A stretch of 15,712 nucleotides of DNA from positions 1-15,712 of the forward strand of contig CAAFQR010000016.1 of the NCBI GenBank assembly GCA_900765165.1, read 5' to 3'. This stretch comes from Veillonellaceae bacterium. Its GTDB lineage: Bacteria; Bacillota; Negativicutes; Veillonellales; Veillonellaceae. Below are positions 1 to 8,441 of the stretch, piece by piece. The translations under genes were made by a program, and so were the position numbers. Numbering within the stretch: the stretch's first letter is position 1; every line of letters begins with the position of its first letter. Under the pieces are notes generated by a model. It did not search any database. It was not told the origin of the DNA and saw only the letters and a program-made list of their open reading frames with translations.

Positions 1-84
1 TAGATTTGATTTGATACCTTAATCATAACACAGACGGTATTCACTATGGATTTTTTATGTGTTCAATTTCATCATACAATTAAC

Positions 85-1179
85 CTAAAATATCTTTTTT
101 AATATAGAAGCAATCACTCTAAATGGCTTTGTAAGACGCCATGAATGACTGTTAATAACACTTTCTGCTAATGCTCTTTGAGCGAGTAATTCCTTCTTTA
201 AAGATTCTTCCCTAAGATTAAATCCTTTTATCTTATCTTCAAATTCAGTTTTCAAACTCTCTTCGCGACTAGTAAATTCTTTTATTTTATCGTTAAATTG
301 AGCTTGCAATTGCTCTATTAATTTATCTTTTTTACTATTGTCAAATGTTAAACTATCTATTTGTTTTTTTAACTCAGCAACAAATAACTCATTTTTCAAC
401 AAAGTATTATCCAACGTATTTTTTAAATTGTTCGAGTTTTTTATTTGTTCTTGTAAATTTTTATATATATTTTCCGCATTCTGTTCAGCTTGTACTTGTC
501 CGTATAATTTAAAAGAATCAAATACATTAGCCGGCAAAATTTTATTTCCTAATGGATTAAGAAGTTCTTTTTGTTCATTTGCAATATAATACTTACTTAG
601 TCCGTCAAAAAATATAAATTCATAGTTATGAGCCAAAAGAAGCTTTTCCCACCCATCATCTAATATTTGAGTATTAGGTAATGTCGCTTCGATGCACAAA
701 ACCCAAGGTCGGAACTTTTTAAAATCCATACCACGAATAACAGTTTCTTCAGCACCTTCAACATCTATTTTAAGAAAATGAATATCCCCTTCAACATATT
801 TAGCACAAATTTCAGTCAAAGTTTTAACTGTAATCGTCTTTTCAAAGACCTCAAACCCACTATCTTTATGCCCCTTAGCAATATTTTCATCCAAAGTTGA
901 AAGGCCAGTTGATGGAATCTCATAATAAGTTAGCACCCCAGCGGAAGCACCGGCACCTAAACATAAATTTACATCTCTCGGTCGATCTTGACATAGTTTT
1001 TGATAATAAGCTTGAACCGGTTCTATATTGATGCCATGCCAACCTTGTTCATAAAACCATTTAGTGACAGAACTTTCAACTGGGTCGTTTGCCCCCACAT
1101 CGATATAAAAACCGTTCTTAATATCTTTTAGAATACGCCAAAGAATAACATCTTCAAAATTCTGAGCATATGAAATCAT
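85..1179 (-). CDS. FkbM-family methyltransferase with C-terminal coiled coil
   Basis: Predicted SAM-dependent methyltransferase of the FkbM type (364 aa), which in surface-polysaccharide loci usually methylates a sugar hydroxyl. The fold shows at the SAM-binding segment GFYIDVGAN (residues 23-31) and at LKIDVEGAE (136-144), both typical of the family. The catalytic domain ends near residue 225. It is followed by a Glu/Lys/Gln-rich coiled coil (about 228-337) containing a repeated block: DKIKEFTSREESLK at 297-310 and DKIKGFNLREESLK at 315-328. The tail SWRLTKPFR (346-354) is a motif I associate with the C termini of enzymes in O-antigen clusters. It is last in the operon, 22 nt after wzt; its ribosome site is weak, suggesting dependence on coupled translation. 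The acceptor sugar cannot be read from sequence. Capping of the chain end before ABC export is a plausible role, with the coiled coil acting as a scaffold or ruler. Confidence 0.88.
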   Translation of the reverse strand: MISYAQNFEDVILWRILKDIKNGFYIDVGANDPVESSVTKWFYEQGWHGINIEPVQAYYQKLCQDRPRDVNLCLGAGASAGVLTYYEIPSTGLSTLDENIAKGHKDSGFEVFEKTITVKTLTEICAKYVEGDIHFLKIDVEGAEETVIRGMDFKKFRPWVLCIEATLPNTQILDDGWEKLLLAHNYEFIFFDGLSKYYIANEQKELLNPLGNKILPANVFDSFKLYGQVQAEQNAENIYKNLQEQIKNSNNLKNTLDNTLLKNELFVAELKKQIDSLTFDNSKKDKLIEQLQAQFNDKIKEFTSREESLKTEFEDKIKGFNLREESLKKELLAQRALAESVINSHSWRLTKPFRVIASILKKIF

Positions 1180-1201
1180 AGAAATTAGAACCCTATTTTA
1201 C

Positions 1202-1939
1202 TTAACAAGAATGTGAATTATACATATCTAAAGCTTCTTCACTATCACCTACAAACATCAACTGCCCTTTATTAATCCAAGCAGCCTTACGGCATATTTT
1301 CTTCACATCATCTTCAGAGTGAGAAACAAGAATAACTGTAGTTCCTGTATCCATCATTTCTTCCATTCGCTTATTACATTTTTGTTGAAAATTATGGTCA
1401 CCAACACCTAGTATTTCATCGACTACCAATATTTCCGGTTTTACTGCTGTAGCACAGGAAAAGCCCAATCTTGCAACCATACCAGACGAATAATTTTTTA
1501 CTGGAACTTCTATAAAATCATCAAGGCCACTAAAATCCACTATTTCATCATATTTCTCTTGCATTTCGCGTTTACTAAATCCTAGAATAGCTCCATTAAG
1601 ATAAATATTTTCACGGCCAGTTAATTCCATATCAAAGCCCGCACCTAATTCAATGAGCGGTGCTATTGAGCCATTAACAGTTACACTTCCAGTAGTAGGA
1701 GTTAGAACACCACTGATAATTTTAAGCATTGTACTCTTACCGCTACCATTAGCGCCTATAAGAGCAAAAGACTCTCCTTTTGGGATATTAAAAGACACAT
1801 TTTTTAAAGCCCAAAATTCATCTACCGAAACTACTTTTCCGGAAAACATTCGAACAAAATACTCTTTAAGGTTATCTACACGTTCTCGTGCTAAATTAAA
1901 GCGCATAGACACATCATTAACTTCTACTGCATTTTTCAA
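1202..1939 (-). CDS. wzt: O-antigen/polysaccharide ABC transporter ATP-binding protein (Wzt type)
   Basis: ATPase subunit that powers export of undecaprenyl-linked polysaccharide across the inner membrane together with the permease just upstream. All ABC landmarks are present in 245 aa: Walker A GANGSGKST (62-70), signature YSSGM (150-154), Walker B ILVVDE (170-175) and the switch histidine in SHS (206-208). The N-terminal stretch before Walker A is long, as in Wzt/TagH/KpsT relatives. The protein ends soon after the nucleotide-binding domain, so it lacks the C-terminal carbohydrate-binding domain that Wzt proteins use to recognise a chain terminator. This suggests export that does not depend on terminator binding. 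The start is TTG at 1939-1937, with a GAGGTG ribosome site 5 nt upstream; no ATG fits the conserved N terminus. It begins 12 nt after the wzm stop. Confidence 0.93.
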   Translation of the reverse strand: MKNAVEVNDVSMRFNLARERVDNLKEYFVRMFSGKVVSVDEFWALKNVSFNIPKGESFALIGANGSGKSTMLKIISGVLTPTTGSVTVNGSIAPLIELGAGFDMELTGRENIYLNGAILGFSKREMQEKYDEIVDFSGLDDFIEVPVKNYSSGMVARLGFSCATAVKPEILVVDEILGVGDHNFQQKCNKRMEEMMDTGTTVILVSHSEDDVKKICRKAAWINKGQLMFVGDSEEALDMYNSHSC

Positions 1940-1951
1940 TTTAACACCTCA

Positions 1952-2734
1952 TCAAATATATAAAATAAAGCTTTTCTGCTTAGCTTTAAATACAAGCCCA
2001 CCTATAATTAACGCTCCAATTGAAAAAGCAAGACAAATTAAATGCTCTTCAAATGTAGGCCAATTTCCGTACAATATAATTTGTCGGAACATATTAATGT
2101 AATCAAACATTGGGTTAAAGAACATAGCTTCTTGTCCCCAATCAGGTAAAATATCCACAGGATAGAATATCGGAGTCAAATAGTTTAAGGCAGTAAGGAC
2201 AACGCCCCACAAATAATTAAGATCCCTAAATCTAACAACCAATGCCGATAACATTAAAGCTACACCTATACAAAAAAGCAAAACATACAAGAATACTACA
2301 GGTGCCAATACAATTGTAATATAGAATGTAGTTCCGGTACCAATCATAACAATTAGCAAAGCAACCATCGAGAAAATCATTGTAATAAAAGAAGAAACTA
2401 CGTTAGAAAATGTAAAAATATATTTAGGCAAAAAAACCTTTTTGATTAAAGCACCATTACCTAAAACTCCATTCATCCCAAATGTTGTAGCCTCGGAAAA
2501 AAACGTAAATATTAATTGCCCTGCCAACAAATATACCGGGTAATTCGGAATCTGAAAACGAAATAACTCCGAAAAAATTACAGTCATAATAGTCATCATA
2601 AGAAGTGGATTAAGTACACTCCATAAATAACCCAATACTGATTTTCTATATTTATTCTTTAAATCTCTTGCAACTAATTGCTGTGTCAACCACCGATACT
2701 TATATATTTCTTGCCAAAAAGGTAAATCTCGCAT
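1952..2734 (-). CDS. wzm: O-antigen/polysaccharide ABC transporter permease (Wzm type)
   Basis: ABC-2 type membrane permease, 260 aa, the normal length for Wzm. It forms the channel that flips lipid-linked O-antigen or capsule-like glycan from cytoplasm to periplasm. The sequence has a basic cytoplasmic N terminus (ARDLKNKYRKSVLGYLWSVL) typical of the ABC-2 family, followed by about six hydrophobic spans, and ends in a short basic tail. The FNPMFDYINMFRQIILYG segment in the second half also matches the family. It lies 23 nt downstream of the glycosyltransferase stop and 12 nt upstream of wzt, so the two transporter subunits are almost certainly co-translated. A GGGAGG ribosome site lies about 12 nt before the ATG. 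Transport of a glycan other than O-antigen is possible; the substrate class comes from context. Confidence 0.92.
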   Translation of the reverse strand: MRDLPFWQEIYKYRWLTQQLVARDLKNKYRKSVLGYLWSVLNPLLMMTIMTVIFSELFRFQIPNYPVYLLAGQLIFTFFSEATTFGMNGVLGNGALIKKVFLPKYIFTFSNVVSSFITMIFSMVALLIVMIGTGTTFYITIVLAPVVFLYVLLFCIGVALMLSALVVRFRDLNYLWGVVLTALNYLTPIFYPVDILPDWGQEAMFFNPMFDYINMFRQIILYGNWPTFEEHLICLAFSIGALIIGGLVFKAKQKSFILYI

Positions 2735-2757
2735 TGAAAGCTTAAACCTCCCTAAAC

Positions 2758-3876
2758 TCAGTTATTATTCAAGTTGCTATCCACAAATGATTTAAACTCT
2801 TTTTTAAATCGTTCTACACCAAATTTTTCAGCATTACGTCTACAGGATTGAGACGTAAAACGCTGTATGTTTAATTCAAACTCATATACTGCGTCAACTA
2901 GAGAATCAATAGTTTGATGGTTATAAAAAACACCAGTTGGAAGATTCGACGTCAAGCCATTAATAGTTTCTAGCGCCCCACCCTTTCCAAATGCAATCAC
3001 AGGGGTTCCACAGGCTTGCGCCTCGACAGGTGTTATCCCAAAGTCCTCTTCAGCAGCAAAAACAAATGCTTTAGCGCGTTGCATATAATCCACCAGCACT
3101 TCATCAGGCTGATAACCTAACAAAAGTATATTTTCTTTCGCTAACTTTTTTATTTTCTTAAAATCTGGCCCATCACCTATTACTACTAGTTTTTTATCCG
3201 GCATTTTATTGAATGCTTCGACAATCATATCAAGCTTCTTATATGGAACCATGCGAGATGCTGTCAAATAAAAATCACTTTTGTTTTCATTGAGTTTAAA
3301 GCGCTCAATATTTACAGGTGGATAAATAACAGCTGCCTCACGGCGATAACATTTCCAAATACGCTTTGCAATAAAAGACGAGTTAGCAATATACGCATCA
3401 ACGCCATTCGATGTACGACTATCCCACATACGAATGTAGTGAAGAATCAACTTAGCAACCCAACCTTTAAAACCTTTATCTAACCCGGACTCTTTCAAAT
3501 ATTGACCTTGTAAATCCCAAGCATACCGCACCGGTGTATGAATATAAGAAATATGTACCTGATTAGGACCAGTAAGAATTCCTTTAGCAACACAGTGTGA
3601 ACTGGAAATGATTAGATCATAACCACGCAAATCAAATTGTTCAATTGCTAAGGGCATCAACGGTAGTAAACTCCGGTAATGAGACCTTGCTTTAGGAAAA
3701 TTTTGAAGAAAACTGGTGTGCACTTGTTTATTGAGTATAAACGACCGTTGATTTGGTTTTAAAAAATCAACTAATGCATATAAATCAGCTTCCGGATATA
3801 GTTTTAAAATCTGCTCGAGTACTTTCTCAGCTCCAGCATACGTCGTCAACCAATCGCATACTATTGCAACCTTCAT
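2758..3876 (-). CDS. GT4-family glycosyltransferase (GT-B fold)
   Basis: Retaining glycosyltransferase of the GT4 family, expected to transfer a nucleotide-activated sugar to the growing lipid-linked polysaccharide at the cytoplasmic membrane face. The N terminus MKVAIVCDWLTTYAGAEKVL has the Gly/Ala-rich acceptor-side loop, and the EX7E donor-binding motif is EEDFGITPVE (Glu277 and Glu285 in this 372-aa numbering). The ASRMVPYKKLDMIVEAF segment marks the start of the second Rossmann domain. I prefer ATG 3876 over the upstream in-frame ATG at 3894: an AGGAG ribosome site sits 8 nt before 3876, and the protein then starts with the conserved MKVAIV. It is the first gene of the GT-wzm-wzt-fkbM operon. 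WbaZ-like mannosyltransferases look similar, but I cannot assign donor or linkage. Confidence 0.9.
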   Translation of the reverse strand: MKVAIVCDWLTTYAGAEKVLEQILKLYPEADLYALVDFLKPNQRSFILNKQVHTSFLQNFPKARSHYRSLLPLMPLAIEQFDLRGYDLIISSSHCVAKGILTGPNQVHISYIHTPVRYAWDLQGQYLKESGLDKGFKGWVAKLILHYIRMWDSRTSNGVDAYIANSSFIAKRIWKCYRREAAVIYPPVNIERFKLNENKSDFYLTASRMVPYKKLDMIVEAFNKMPDKKLVVIGDGPDFKKIKKLAKENILLLGYQPDEVLVDYMQRAKAFVFAAEEDFGITPVEAQACGTPVIAFGKGGALETINGLTSNLPTGVFYNHQTIDSLVDAVYEFELNIQRFTSQSCRRNAEKFGVERFKKEFKSFVDSNLNNN

Positions 3877-3894
3877 CCAATGAGCTCCTATCAT

Positions 3895-3998
3895 TTTGGC
3901 TTATAGCTTAAATCATAAAGCGAATAATTATATACAAATATACAGTTTATTATAACACAAAAACAGGTTCTACGGGCATAAATCAATACCTCCTCACT
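3895..3998 (-). promoter_or_regulatory. Probable promoter region of the GT-wzm-wzt-fkbM operon
   Basis: The gap between the upstream terminator and the glycosyltransferase is very AT-rich. Read on the minus strand it contains two perfect TATAAT boxes, at 3954-3949 and 3932-3927. Neither has a consensus -35 box at 16-18 nt, so the exact start point is uncertain. The position after a strong terminator and before a tightly packed operon is the main argument for a promoter here. Confidence 0.4.
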
Positions 3999-4046
3999 AA
4001 AAAACAAAGAGAACATGCAACACCACTACATGTCCACATGTTCTCT
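3998..4046 (-). terminator. Intrinsic terminator after wbaP
   Basis: On the minus strand, about 45 nt after the wbaP stop, there is a perfect 10-bp stem (AGAGAACATG pairing with CATGTTCTCT; plus positions 4008-4017 and 4037-4046). It has a 19-nt loop and is followed at once by TTTGTTTTTT. This is a classical Rho-independent terminator. It separates the pgm-wbaP unit from the export operon. Confidence 0.85.
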
Positions 4047-4089
4047 CTCAATCTTATAACACACTAATATCCCCATGCATATTTCCCCA

Positions 4090-5526
4090 TCAATATGCAC
4101 CTTTTTTCAGTATAACAGCTGTTACTGTTTTCGCCAGATAAACGATATCAATCCAAACAGACCAATTATGAACGTACCACGAGTCCATTTGAACACGTTC
4201 TTCATAAGTTGTATCACTACGACCGCTTACCTGCCATACGCCGGTAATTCCCGGCGGCACTAAGTAAAAATCTTGGATGTACGAACCGTACTTTGCAATC
4301 TCTTTTTTTACAATAGGCCTTGGTCCTACTAAACTCATTTCACCTTTTAACACATTAATAATCTGCGGCAATTCATCAAGACTGGTGCGCCGTAAAAATC
4401 GTCCAACACGTGTAATACGTGGATCGTTTTTTAATTTAAAATCTCGTTCCCACTCTTTTTGCGCTTCCGGATGTTCAAGTAAGTATTCCTTTAGCGCTTC
4501 TTCTGCATCCACAATCATAGAGCGGAATTTATAGCAAGGAAATTCTTTGCCATTTTTACCTACACGTTTATGAGCAAAGATTACAGGTCCTGGATTATCA
4601 ATGTAAATCATAGCCGAAATAATAACACCAACAGGAATAATCAAGATTAATCCAACTAATGTTACACAAATGTCAAAGACTCTCTTTACAAACCGATAAT
4701 ACGGTCGAGCCAAATTGTTATTAACTCGCAAGAGAATCATATTCTCTTCCATTAACCCCTGTACCTGAATGTTAGCCGCCGGCATACCGATAAGTTCTGG
4801 AATAAACGCTACATTTTTAACTTTCAACTCTAATTGATTAACAAGAGTAATTAATCGTCTCGGCTCTAAGCCAGGTGCGCATACAATAACATGCTGCACT
4901 CTAGTCTTATCAATAACCGCATCAATATCATTAAAGCCACCAAGTATATCATATGAATTAGCGATTTTAGTCGACACAGGATTATCATCAATAAACCCAA
5001 TAATTTGATAGCGCATAATTGGATTTTTTTCAAACGAAGCCAACAACAATTCTGCCGTCTTCCCTGCGCCAATTATAAGAACTGGAACTCTTAAAATGCC
5101 AAATTTTATAAGAAGGCGTTCTAAGATAAGTCGACCTATAATCAAATAAACTAGCGTTATTATCCAAGTGAAGCCTATAAACAGTCGAGATACGGTACCA
5201 CTAACATTAGCTGCGTACATCAATAGCAATGCTACGACAACACTATATGTTACACCTTTAAAAATATTACGAACCCGATCCCAGTAAGGTATATCAACAC
5301 GATATGCATTACATAGGAACATAGTCAGCATGTAAAGTGCCGGCGCAATTAGCACTATGTAAATAGTCCTAATATGGAAATCTACAGGCTCAGGCCATAT
5401 CCAGATCTTTCTAAGATGATATGCCGAGCTTATCCCTGCCACAATTAGTAAATAATCAAAACCCAACAATAAAATCGGTAAAATATAGGTAGTATGCCGA
5501 TTAAGTGAACTTACGGCATTTTTCAT
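4090..5526 (-). CDS. wbaP: Undecaprenyl-phosphate glycosylphosphotransferase (WbaP family)
   Basis: Polyisoprenyl-phosphate hexose-1-phosphate transferase that starts polysaccharide synthesis by placing sugar-1-phosphate on undecaprenyl phosphate. At 478 aa it has the full WbaP layout. The first part (about 15-140) has four to five membrane spans. It is followed by a Rossmann-like domain (VLIIGAGKTAELLL, 149-162) and a single hydrophobic segment (about 284-310). The cytoplasmic catalytic domain then shows the family motifs GPVIFAHKRVGKNGKEF, CYKFRSM (331-337), LKNDPRITRVGRFLRRTSLDELPQ (split here as LKNDPRITR, VGRFLRR and TSLDELPQ) and MSLVGPRP (397-404). Asp-Glu in TSLDELPQ belongs to the conserved active region. 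The ATG has a GGGAGGAT ribosome site. Galactose or glucose as donor cannot be separated; the phosphohexomutase next door fits a glucose- or galactose-1-phosphate precursor. Confidence 0.93.
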   Translation of the reverse strand: MKNAVSSLNRHTTYILPILLLGFDYLLIVAGISSAYHLRKIWIWPEPVDFHIRTIYIVLIAPALYMLTMFLCNAYRVDIPYWDRVRNIFKGVTYSVVVALLLMYAANVSGTVSRLFIGFTWIITLVYLIIGRLILERLLIKFGILRVPVLIIGAGKTAELLLASFEKNPIMRYQIIGFIDDNPVSTKIANSYDILGGFNDIDAVIDKTRVQHVIVCAPGLEPRRLITLVNQLELKVKNVAFIPELIGMPAANIQVQGLMEENMILLRVNNNLARPYYRFVKRVFDICVTLVGLILIIPVGVIISAMIYIDNPGPVIFAHKRVGKNGKEFPCYKFRSMIVDAEEALKEYLLEHPEAQKEWERDFKLKNDPRITRVGRFLRRTSLDELPQIINVLKGEMSLVGPRPIVKKEIAKYGSYIQDFYLVPPGITGVWQVSGRSDTTYEERVQMDSWYVHNWSVWIDIVYLAKTVTAVILKKGAY

Positions 5527-5550
5527 ATTAAATCCTCCCGATGCAACACC

Positions 5551-5580
5551 AGAAGTTAATCATTTTACAAGTTAACTTCT
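5551..5580. repeat. Inverted repeat at the pgm-wbaP junction
   Basis: A perfect 9-bp inverted repeat (AGAAGTTAA at 5551-5559 and TTAACTTCT at 5572-5580, 12-nt spacer) spans the stop codon of the phosphohexomutase gene. No T-run follows on either strand, so it is not a standard terminator. It may protect the upstream message or tune read-through into wbaP. Confidence 0.5.
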
Positions 5581-7274
5581 TCAGCCAAGGCATTTGCTAT
5601 ATTCTGTTCAATGCTACTTGCCTCATCATGACTATTAGCTTTAACAAAGATATAGCTCTTGAGTTTTGGTTCCGTACCAGAAGGACGAAGAACAAACGAA
5701 GACTGTTCATCAATGATGCAATGCAACATATCTGTAGCGGGTAAACCATTGATGCTTTGCGCATAGTCTACACATTTATCCAAGGATAATGTTTTAATCT
5801 CACCACTTCGGAATCTTGTCATAATCGACTGCATCTGTTCTTTACCAGTGGCACCTTCAAAGGTATAGGAATATAAGCTCTGAAGACGAATACCATCACG
5901 CTTATACAACGTTTGTAACTGATTGTACAAGGTAATCCCCTGTGGTTTATAGAAGGCTGCCATTTCAGCAACTAAAAAGGCTGCGTTTACACCATCTTTG
6001 TCACGAACGTAAGAACCGCTCAAATAACCGCAACTTTCTTCAAAACCGAAAATGTAATCATCAGCTCTAGAATAGTCTTCCAACAGACCAATCTGTTCAC
6101 CAATATATTTGAAACCAGTAAGTACGGTAACAACATCTACGCCATATCGTTCGGCAATAACATCTGCCCAGTCAGTTGTTACTACAGTTCTAATAATCAA
6201 TGGATTTTTAGGGAACGCATTATGTTTCTTCCGCTGTGAGCAAATATATTCGAGTAGCAAAATGCCAACTTCGTTGCCTGTTAAGCGCACATAATTACCA
6301 GCATCGTCACGTACTGCAATACCTAAACGGTCACAGTCAGGATCCGTAGCCATAACAACATCAGCTTCAACCTTACTTGCTTCTTTAAGTGCTAAGTCTA
6401 ATGCAGACGGTTCTTCCGGATTTGGTTTCGGACATGTTGGGAAATCACCATCGTGTACCATCTGTTCAGCAACTTTAGTAATGTTTTTAAAGCCTGCTTT
6501 ATCTAATACCGAGGTAACAGGAATCGCGCCAGTACCATGAAGCGGCGAGTAAACAATACGAATTGATTTATCCACTGCATCGCCATAAAGTTGCGACATA
6601 TTCAAAACTTCATTTTCAAAGTCATCAATAACACTCTGTGGAATATACTGAATACTACCTTGCTTAAGCCCTTCATCAAATACAATGAAAGGACTTTGAT
6701 CAAAGTAATCCGATGCCTTCATATACGAAAGAATTTCATTGGCAGCGTGTGGCGTAATCTGACAACCATCACTACCATATACTTTATAGCCATTATATTC
6801 ACGTGGATTGTGAGAGGCTGTAATCATAATACCTACAGCACAGTTCAGCTTTCGTACTGCATAAGAAAGACACGGCGTAGGCATGCACGTTTCATATAAA
6901 TAAGCCTTAATCCCCTTGCCTGCTAAAATACCGGCTACCACTTCAGCAAAAAGGCGAGATTTGTGACGGCTATCGTAAGAAATAGCAACAGAAATTTTAT
7001 TATCTGCTTTGCCATCGGTACCAAAGTTCTTTAAACAATAATCGGCAACGGCACGTGTTGCATAAGCTACCGTAATTACGTTCATGCGATTAGGCCCAAC
7101 ACCCAATTTACCGCGCAAACCACCAGTACCAAATGTCAAATCAGTATAAAATGCATCATCACATAATTCGTCATTATGAGCTAATGCCTCAAACTCTTCT
7201 ATGCAAGTCAAATCAGTCGGTTGAACCGTTTTCCACGCTTGACGCCAACGATTAAATTCTGTTTCGTAATTCAT
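5565..7274 (-). CDS. Alpha-phosphohexomutase (phosphoglucomutase/phosphomannomutase)
   Basis: Interconverts hexose-6-phosphate and hexose-1-phosphate in the cytoplasm, feeding nucleotide-sugar synthesis. All four phosphohexomutase landmarks are present in 569 aa: the phosphoserine loop TASHNP (152-157, Ser154), metal-binding DPDCDR (311-316), sugar-specificity loop GFEES (410-414) and phosphate-binding RPSGTEP (530-536). The length fits the long PGM2-like bacterial branch rather than the roughly 450-aa AlgC/GlmM type. The frame extends to GTG 7292, but the ATG pair at 7277/7274 is the better start: a GAGAGGTG ribosome site lies just upstream, and MNYETEFNRW resembles relatives. The cysteine in DPDCDR is an unusual residue where Gly is common, but the acidic ligands are intact. 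It is 38 nt upstream of wbaP and probably in one transcript. Phosphoglucomutase versus phosphomannomutase preference is not certain. Confidence 0.92.
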   Translation of the reverse strand: MNYETEFNRWRQAWKTVQPTDLTCIEEFEALAHNDELCDDAFYTDLTFGTGGLRGKLGVGPNRMNVITVAYATRAVADYCLKNFGTDGKADNKISVAISYDSRHKSRLFAEVVAGILAGKGIKAYLYETCMPTPCLSYAVRKLNCAVGIMITASHNPREYNGYKVYGSDGCQITPHAANEILSYMKASDYFDQSPFIVFDEGLKQGSIQYIPQSVIDDFENEVLNMSQLYGDAVDKSIRIVYSPLHGTGAIPVTSVLDKAGFKNITKVAEQMVHDGDFPTCPKPNPEEPSALDLALKEASKVEADVVMATDPDCDRLGIAVRDDAGNYVRLTGNEVGILLLEYICSQRKKHNAFPKNPLIIRTVVTTDWADVIAERYGVDVVTVLTGFKYIGEQIGLLEDYSRADDYIFGFEESCGYLSGSYVRDKDGVNAAFLVAEMAAFYKPQGITLYNQLQTLYKRDGIRLQSLYSYTFEGATGKEQMQSIMTRFRSGEIKTLSLDKCVDYAQSINGLPATDMLHCIIDEQSSFVLRPSGTEPKLKSYIFVKANSHDEASSIEQNIANALAEEVNL

Positions 7275-7292
7275 CATTACACCTCTCACCAC

Positions 7293-7622
7293 TCACGAAG
7301 ACCATTAATCCCGAAAAAAGAAACTTACAGAATGATTTTATAGCTAACAACTATTCATCACTCTTATATAATCATGTCTATTTCAGAATTATAAAAATAT
7401 TTTCCACAAGTTTATATTATGAGTTAACTCCATAATAACATATAACGGGCTATGAAAAAACACCTAATTTATCTTGTTTTGAGAGTAGTCAAATGTCATC
7501 AGAGGATGAGCAAAAATCTAAATCCTCATAGCTCTGGCATAAGTTTATTTTCTGAAACACGTTAAAATGCTAAAATAATAAGTATAGAATTTGTATTAAT
7601 CCCAAACCCAAAGGAGTCATCA
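7293..7622. promoter_or_regulatory. Divergent intergenic region between the polysaccharide block and HEPN operon
   Basis: This 330-bp AT-rich gap must hold promoters for the leftward phosphohexomutase gene and the rightward HEPN operon. It contains a TATAAT at 7367-7372 (plus strand), a dyad element at 7415-7437 and a hairpin-forming sequence (GAGGAT 7502-7507 with ATCCTC 7522-7527). Possible -10 boxes for the HEPN operon are TAAAAT at 7563-7568 or TATAGA near 7584. No convincing -35 partner was found for either direction, and no coding potential is evident. Confidence 0.35.
7415..7437. repeat. Near-perfect palindrome, possible operator
   Basis: The 10-nt perfect palindrome GAGTTAACTC (7421-7430) is flanked by TATTAT (7415-7420) and, after one extra C, by ATAATA (7432-7437). 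The whole dyad therefore pairs over 22 of 23 positions. It sits between divergent genes and could be an operator for a dimeric regulator; no regulator gene is visible nearby. Confidence 0.5.
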
Positions 7623-8441
7623 ATGAATAATTCATTTCAAATAAATGATGGGCTACACTTGCAAGCATTAGCGCCTCTACCATTAGTTAGATATAAAGAA
7701 CTATTTTGTAATCATCAACACGAAATCATTTTAAACTATTACAAGCACTTCTTTGACAAAATGGACTTAAAAATTTACCAGCCATATTTCATTCTTGGTG
7801 CTATACCTAAAATTGCATCCTTTACCTTGAATCCAGGAAAATCAATAACCATCGACCTAAGTGCAATTATTAACAAAGGTCAAATTTTATATTTCGAAAC
7901 CTCATCAAAGTATCCAGAAGAAGTATCTCAAGCAGAATTAATTTTAAACCACGGAAATAGTCCATTTAAACATTATTTAATTCCATCAACTTTTTCTTTT
8001 TACTGTTATCCCAACAGCAATAAAGCTTATCCATTTGTACCTTATGAGTTAACTTTCATATATTTTAACCAGGAGCAATATAATGATTTTGCACTGCGTC
8101 AATTAGCAAATGCAATTTATTCCTTACAAACAGGAAATTATCTTGACTGCATTATAAAAGCTACATTAGCTTGCGAGAATCTATTAAAACGTAATATCCC
8201 AGAAGAAGAACGTGCCGAATATGAGTTAATAACTTTAATCGATAAATTAGAAACTAATTCTATCGGTTTACCAATTTTTCCTTATATAGAAAAGCTTCAC
8301 AAAATGAGAGTAATTCGTAATGATATCATCCATTTTAAAAAAGATCATACTTTTACTTCTGAAATTTGTTCCGAATATATTCAAATAGTAACTCTGTTAT
8401 ATTATTATCTAAAAATAGAATGTGGAGGAACCTTAGATTGA
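7623..8441 (+). CDS. HEPN-domain protein, first of a paralogous pair
   Basis: Unrecognised 272-aa protein whose last 110 residues look like a HEPN domain. They contain helical blocks such as GNYLDCIIKATLACENLL (171-188) and the metal-independent RNase motif RNxxxH, seen as R232-N-D-I-I-H237. The N-terminal half (about 1-145) is a predicted beta-rich domain carrying PYFILGAIP (54-62) and a DLS triplet (78-80), both recurring in the next gene. HEPN proteins are commonly RNA-cleaving toxins or anti-phage effectors; an RNase role here is inferred from the motif only. An AAGGAG ribosome site lies 6 nt before the ATG. The stop overlaps the TTG start of the next gene, so the two are translationally coupled. 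Base composition is visibly more AT-rich than the polysaccharide genes, consistent with acquisition by transfer. Confidence 0.8.
   Translation: MNNSFQINDGLHLQALAPLPLVRYKELFCNHQHEIILNYYKHFFDKMDLKIYQPYFILGAIPKIASFTLNPGKSITIDLSAIINKGQILYFETSSKYPEEVSQAELILNHGNSPFKHYLIPSTFSFYCYPNSNKAYPFVPYELTFIYFNQEQYNDFALRQLANAIYSLQTGNYLDCIIKATLACENLLKRNIPEEERAEYELITLIDKLETNSIGLPIFPYIEKLHKMRVIRNDIIHFKKDHTFTSEICSEYIQIVTLLYYYLKIECGGTLD

Noticed and set aside
3877..3894. ATG 3894 as start of the glycosyltransferase
   Set aside because: The AGGAG ribosome site lies downstream of it, and the conserved family start MKVAIV begins at 3876.
8366..8437. ATG 8366 as start of the second HEPN gene
   Set aside because: It would overlap the first gene by 76 nt and has no ribosome site, whereas TTG 8438 has GGAGGA at 9 nt and a TTGA coupling overlap.
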